A model generated the notes under the pieces. It worked only from the letters and a program-made list of their open reading frames with translations. It was not told where the DNA came from and ran no database searches. Positions 8,380 to 9,522 of a stretch of DNA of 9,522 nucleotides are shown here, piece by piece (within the stretch, counting starts at the first letter, position 1; each line of letters starts with the position of its first letter). This stretch comes from Thiotrichaceae bacterium (lineage in GTDB: Bacteria > Pseudomonadota > Gammaproteobacteria > Thiotrichales > Thiotrichaceae), in the NCBI GenBank assembly GCA_015494435.1, contig WGBH01000192.1, forward strand, positions 1-9,522, written 5' to 3'. The translations under genes and the position numbers were made by a program.

Positions 8380-8700
8380 TTAAACAGCACATCCTGTACC
8401 ACTACCACCGATGATACTATCACAGTATTTAATGTTTTCTTCAATCCAAGCAATTGATTTTAATGCGTTAATATTTACTAATATCTCAATTAGAACTTAT
8501 GAGAATACTAAATTGCAATAAAAAATAAGCCTAAGCAGCTAATACTTGCATTAGTTAATCCACCATCAACTACAGGTTATATTTTCAATTTTTACATCCT
8601 TTATAGCTTTAAGCCAATCGATATAAGCTGTATTTCCTGATAGTTATGCTGCTACATCTAGATCATTACCACCGACCCAACTGATAAACATCTTCCACAT
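8380..8700 (-). pseudogene. decayed gene remnant, possibly a CARF/RtcR-like sigma-54 regulator
   Basis: The ~380 bases between the small frame and the Xre gene hold no intact gene. One minus-strand frame nevertheless reads like protein across its length. It opens MWKMFISWVGGNDLDVAA, hits a stop (8646), continues SGNTAYIDWLKAIKDVKIEN, meets stops at 8568, 8553, 8541 and 8499, then ends with LKSIAWIEENIKYCDSIIG followed by GSGTGCAV and a final TAA at 8380-8382. The 'ISW.GGNDL' opening is what I know from the N-terminal CARF domain of RtcR-type sigma-54 activators. The SIIG and GSGTG pieces recall the entry and Walker A (GESGTGKE) of a sigma-54 activator domain, joined by deletion. All three pieces share one frame. 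The family call is tentative; decay itself is more secure. Confidence 0.4.
8416..8444 (-). promoter_or_regulatory. possible sigma-70 promoter for the dpt operon
   Basis: On the minus strand TTGAAG (8444-8439) is followed after 17 bases by GATAGT (8421-8416), with a TG one base before the -10 box as in an extended -10 element. It lies about 85 bases before the small coupled frame. The match is moderate and the region is AT-rich, so a chance match is quite possible. It also sits inside the decayed frame. Confidence 0.25.
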
Positions 8701-8713
8701 CACTAATCGACCA

Positions 8714-8917
8714 TTACTCCTGCTGATATTCAAACAAGTCTGCAACTTGGCACTCAAACAATTCACACAGCTTATTCACCGTCTCAAAATCAACGCGCGT
8801 TGCCGTTTCTTTATATAAAAGCGTAATGGTATTGCGATGCAGGCCTGTCTCACGGGCAACATCTATCACTTTCATTTTTTTCTCACCCATCAATCGCGAC
8901 AAATGACACCGAATCAT
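8714..8917 (-). CDS. Xre/Cro-type helix-turn-helix regulator
   Basis: This 67-residue protein is a minimal Cro/C1-type DNA-binding domain, of the YozG-like (HTH_26) kind. Helix 2 lies around residues 18-24 (VIDVARETG), the recognition helix around 28-36 (RNTITLLYK), and the C-terminal helices run through TVNKLCELFECQVADLFEY (46-64), which is the usual signature end of this family. There is no separate dimerisation or ligand domain. AGGGG 9 bases before the ATG supports the start; internal ATGs at codons 10 and 15 are less likely because they would cut into the first helix. It is divergent from the excisionase-integrase genes and faces a set of inverted half-sites, so it most likely represses that promoter and its own. 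Its transcript points toward dptF with no clear terminator. Confidence 0.85.
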   Translation of the reverse strand: MIRCHLSRLMGEKKMKVIDVARETGLHRNTITLLYKETATRVDFETVNKLCELFECQVADLFEYQQE

Positions 8918-8936
8918 ATCAATTAACCCCTGTTAC

Positions 8937-8961
8937 ATGAAAAAAATTCATTTTAAATGAA
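8937..8961. promoter_or_regulatory. operator-like array of three phased inverted half-sites
   Basis: Half-sites ATGAA (8937-8941), TTCAT (8947-8951) and ATGAA (8957-8961) alternate in orientation with exactly 10 bases between starts, about one helical turn. The right pair forms a perfect 15-base palindrome, TTCATTT-T-AAATGAA (8947-8961). It lies between the Xre regulator start and the -35 box of the divergent promoter, the expected place for that regulator to bind. Confidence 0.55.
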
Positions 8962-8969
8962 GAAAACAC

Positions 8970-8998
8970 TTGCAAGACGTCTTTTATGTATGCATAAT
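8970..8998 (+). promoter_or_regulatory. sigma-70 promoter for the excisionase-integrase operon
   Basis: TTGCAA (8970-8975) and CATAAT (8993-8998) are separated by 17 bases, giving 4 of 6 and 5 of 6 consensus matches at the ideal spacing. Transcription would begin near 9005, leaving a leader of about 70 bases before the chosen excisionase start. The -35 box sits 9 bases from the phased half-sites, so a repressor bound there would block polymerase. Confidence 0.55.
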
Positions 8999-9024
8999 GT
9001 CATTCAAGGTGACATTACGTCATT
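8996..9024. repeat. cluster of GTCATT/AATGAC-like repeats downstream of the -10 box
   Basis: AATGTCA (8996-9002) and TGACATT (9010-9016) are a perfect 7-base inverted repeat with a 7-base gap. TGAC (9010-9013) also pairs with GTCA (9019-9022), and GTCATT occurs directly repeated 20 bases apart (8999-9004 and 9019-9024). The group overlaps the transcription start region. It could be a second operator, a binding site for the excisionase-like protein, or a leader hairpin. Confidence 0.4.
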
Positions 9025-9073
9025 AGAAAAGAATATTTTTCACTCAATATCAACAACTATAAAGGAAAAGACG

Positions 9074-9316
9074 ATGCAAGAAAAGACAACTTACATGACT
9101 ACTGATGAACTAGCCGCTCGCATTAAATACGACGCCCGGACTATTCGTGATCAATTGAAAGATTCTGTGCTTCTTGAGGGCAAACACTACATCCGTCCAT
9201 TCGGCGGCCGCAAGATTCTCTATCTATGGGAAGCCATTGAAAAAGACATGTTTCAGCACTCAAAAGTTGAAAGCATGATGGTGCCTATGGCGAATGGTGG
9301 TGTATGCCATGGGTAG
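9074..9316 (+). CDS. excisionase-like helix-turn-helix protein (putative recombination directionality factor)
   Basis: This 80-residue protein has a winged-helix/MerR-like DNA-binding domain: the helix-turn-helix runs from about residue 9 to 29 (TTDELAARIKYDARTIRDQL), followed by a wing-like hairpin (GKHYIRPFGGRKILYLWEA, 36-54). Proteins of this size and pattern directly before an integrase usually act as excisionases that steer the integrase toward leaving the chromosome. No catalytic residues are expected.

The start is the ATG at 9074, with AAGGA 7 bases upstream. The frame is open further back to an ATG at 8957, but that would begin inside the operator palindrome and before the promoter boxes, and has no ribosome-binding sequence. 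The 3' end overlaps the integrase start by 8 bases, so the two are co-translated. Confidence 0.78.
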   Translation: MQEKTTYMTTDELAARIKYDARTIRDQLKDSVLLEGKHYIRPFGGRKILYLWEAIEKDMFQHSKVESMMVPMANGGVCHG

Positions 9317-9522
9317 TGTTCGTGTTAGAAAAAACAACAGTAAATTGTTTATCGACTTTCGATTTCAAGGTCAGCGCTGTCGTGAGCAAACCTTGCTGGA
9401 CGACTCGCCTGCAAATCGACGGAAGCTTGAGCAGTTGCTGCAGCGCATAGAAGCAGAGATCACATTAGGACGCTTTGACTATCAGAAGTACTTTCCTAAC
9501 AGTGCTATCGCCAAGAAGTTTG
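9309..9522 (+). CDS. tyrosine recombinase/integrase, N-terminal part (runs off the right edge)
   Basis: The first 71 codons are visible, starting MGSVRVRKNNSKLFIDFRFQ, then a G.RCREQT segment, an LDDSPANRRKLEQLLQRIEA helix and GRFDYQKYFP. This is the arm-type DNA-binding domain (DUF3596-like) found at the N-terminus of many gammaproteobacterial island and prophage integrases. The core-binding and catalytic domains (R...H.R..Y) lie outside the window, so activity cannot be judged. The ATG overlaps the end of the excisionase-like gene by 8 bases, and GGTGG about 6 bases upstream is a weak ribosome-binding sequence. The stretch is visibly richer in G and C than the dpt genes, fitting a different origin for the mobility module. 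It marks the right side of an integrative element, with the dpt operon as cargo. Confidence 0.88.
   Translation, partial: MGSVRVRKNNSKLFIDFRFQGQRCREQTLLDDSPANRRKLEQLLQRIEAEITLGRFDYQKYFPNSAIAKKF

Noticed and set aside
8411..8518. 35-codon plus-strand frame starting at ATG 8411
   Set aside because: No ribosome-binding sequence, low-complexity AT-driven composition, and antisense to the more protein-like decayed frame.
8525..8565. Possible terminator for the Xre transcript (CTAAT...ATTAG followed by a T-run, minus strand)
   Set aside because: The stem is only 5 A/T-rich pairs and the T-run is separated from it by about 13 bases, so it does not look like an intrinsic terminator.
8957..9073. N-terminal extension of the excisionase-like gene to an ATG at 8957
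   Set aside because: The added 39 codons would cover the palindrome and the promoter boxes, and there is no ribosome-binding sequence. ATG 9074 has a good one and gives a normal-length protein.
1..9522. CRISPR array, tRNA or rRNA genes
   Set aside because: No regularly spaced repeats and no cloverleaf or rRNA-like sequence were seen by eye; the integrase's attachment site must lie outside the window.

Overview
The window is accessory DNA from what is most likely a gammaproteobacterium. It is AT-rich, and the families present (a DndFGH-type cluster, a DUF3596-type integrase with a small excisionase-like gene, an IS256-family insertion sequence) are common on genomic islands there. Nothing in the window fixes the genus.

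Layout from left to right. (1) Positions 1-150 are the end of an IS256-family insertion sequence: its terminal sequence and the first 29 codons of a leftward transposase that runs out of the window. (2) Positions 195-8159 hold a tightly packed leftward operon, dptF-dptG-dptH. These are the restriction genes of DNA phosphorothioation (Dnd/Dpt) systems. A 57-codon frame (8156-8329) sits directly upstream and shares a 4-base overlap with the dptF start. (3) Positions 8380-8700 are a gene-poor stretch holding one leftward reading frame broken by five stops but still protein-like at both ends. I read it as a decayed gene, perhaps a CARF/RtcR-like sigma-54 regulator. (4) Positions 8714-9522 are the mobility control module: a small leftward Xre-type regulator, a short divergent control region with phased inverted half-sites, then a rightward excisionase-like gene overlapping the start of a tyrosine integrase that continues past the right edge.

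How the parts work together. By family knowledge, DndF, DndG and DndH form an ATP-driven complex that attacks DNA lacking phosphorothioate marks. The marks are made by DndA/B/C/D/E, and none of those genes is in this window. They must lie beyond the insertion sequence or elsewhere in the genome, or else the restriction half is an orphan. DptH carries two recognisable engines: a central PD-(D/E)XK-like nuclease signature and a C-terminal HerA/FtsK-like ATPase. The Xre regulator probably controls the excisionase-integrase pair. Because its own transcript points at dptF with no obvious terminator in between, island mobility and the defence operon could share regulation.

The likely new points are the decayed regulator, the small coupled frame before dptF, the phased operator array and the nuclease motif in DptH. 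The main system itself is a known type.
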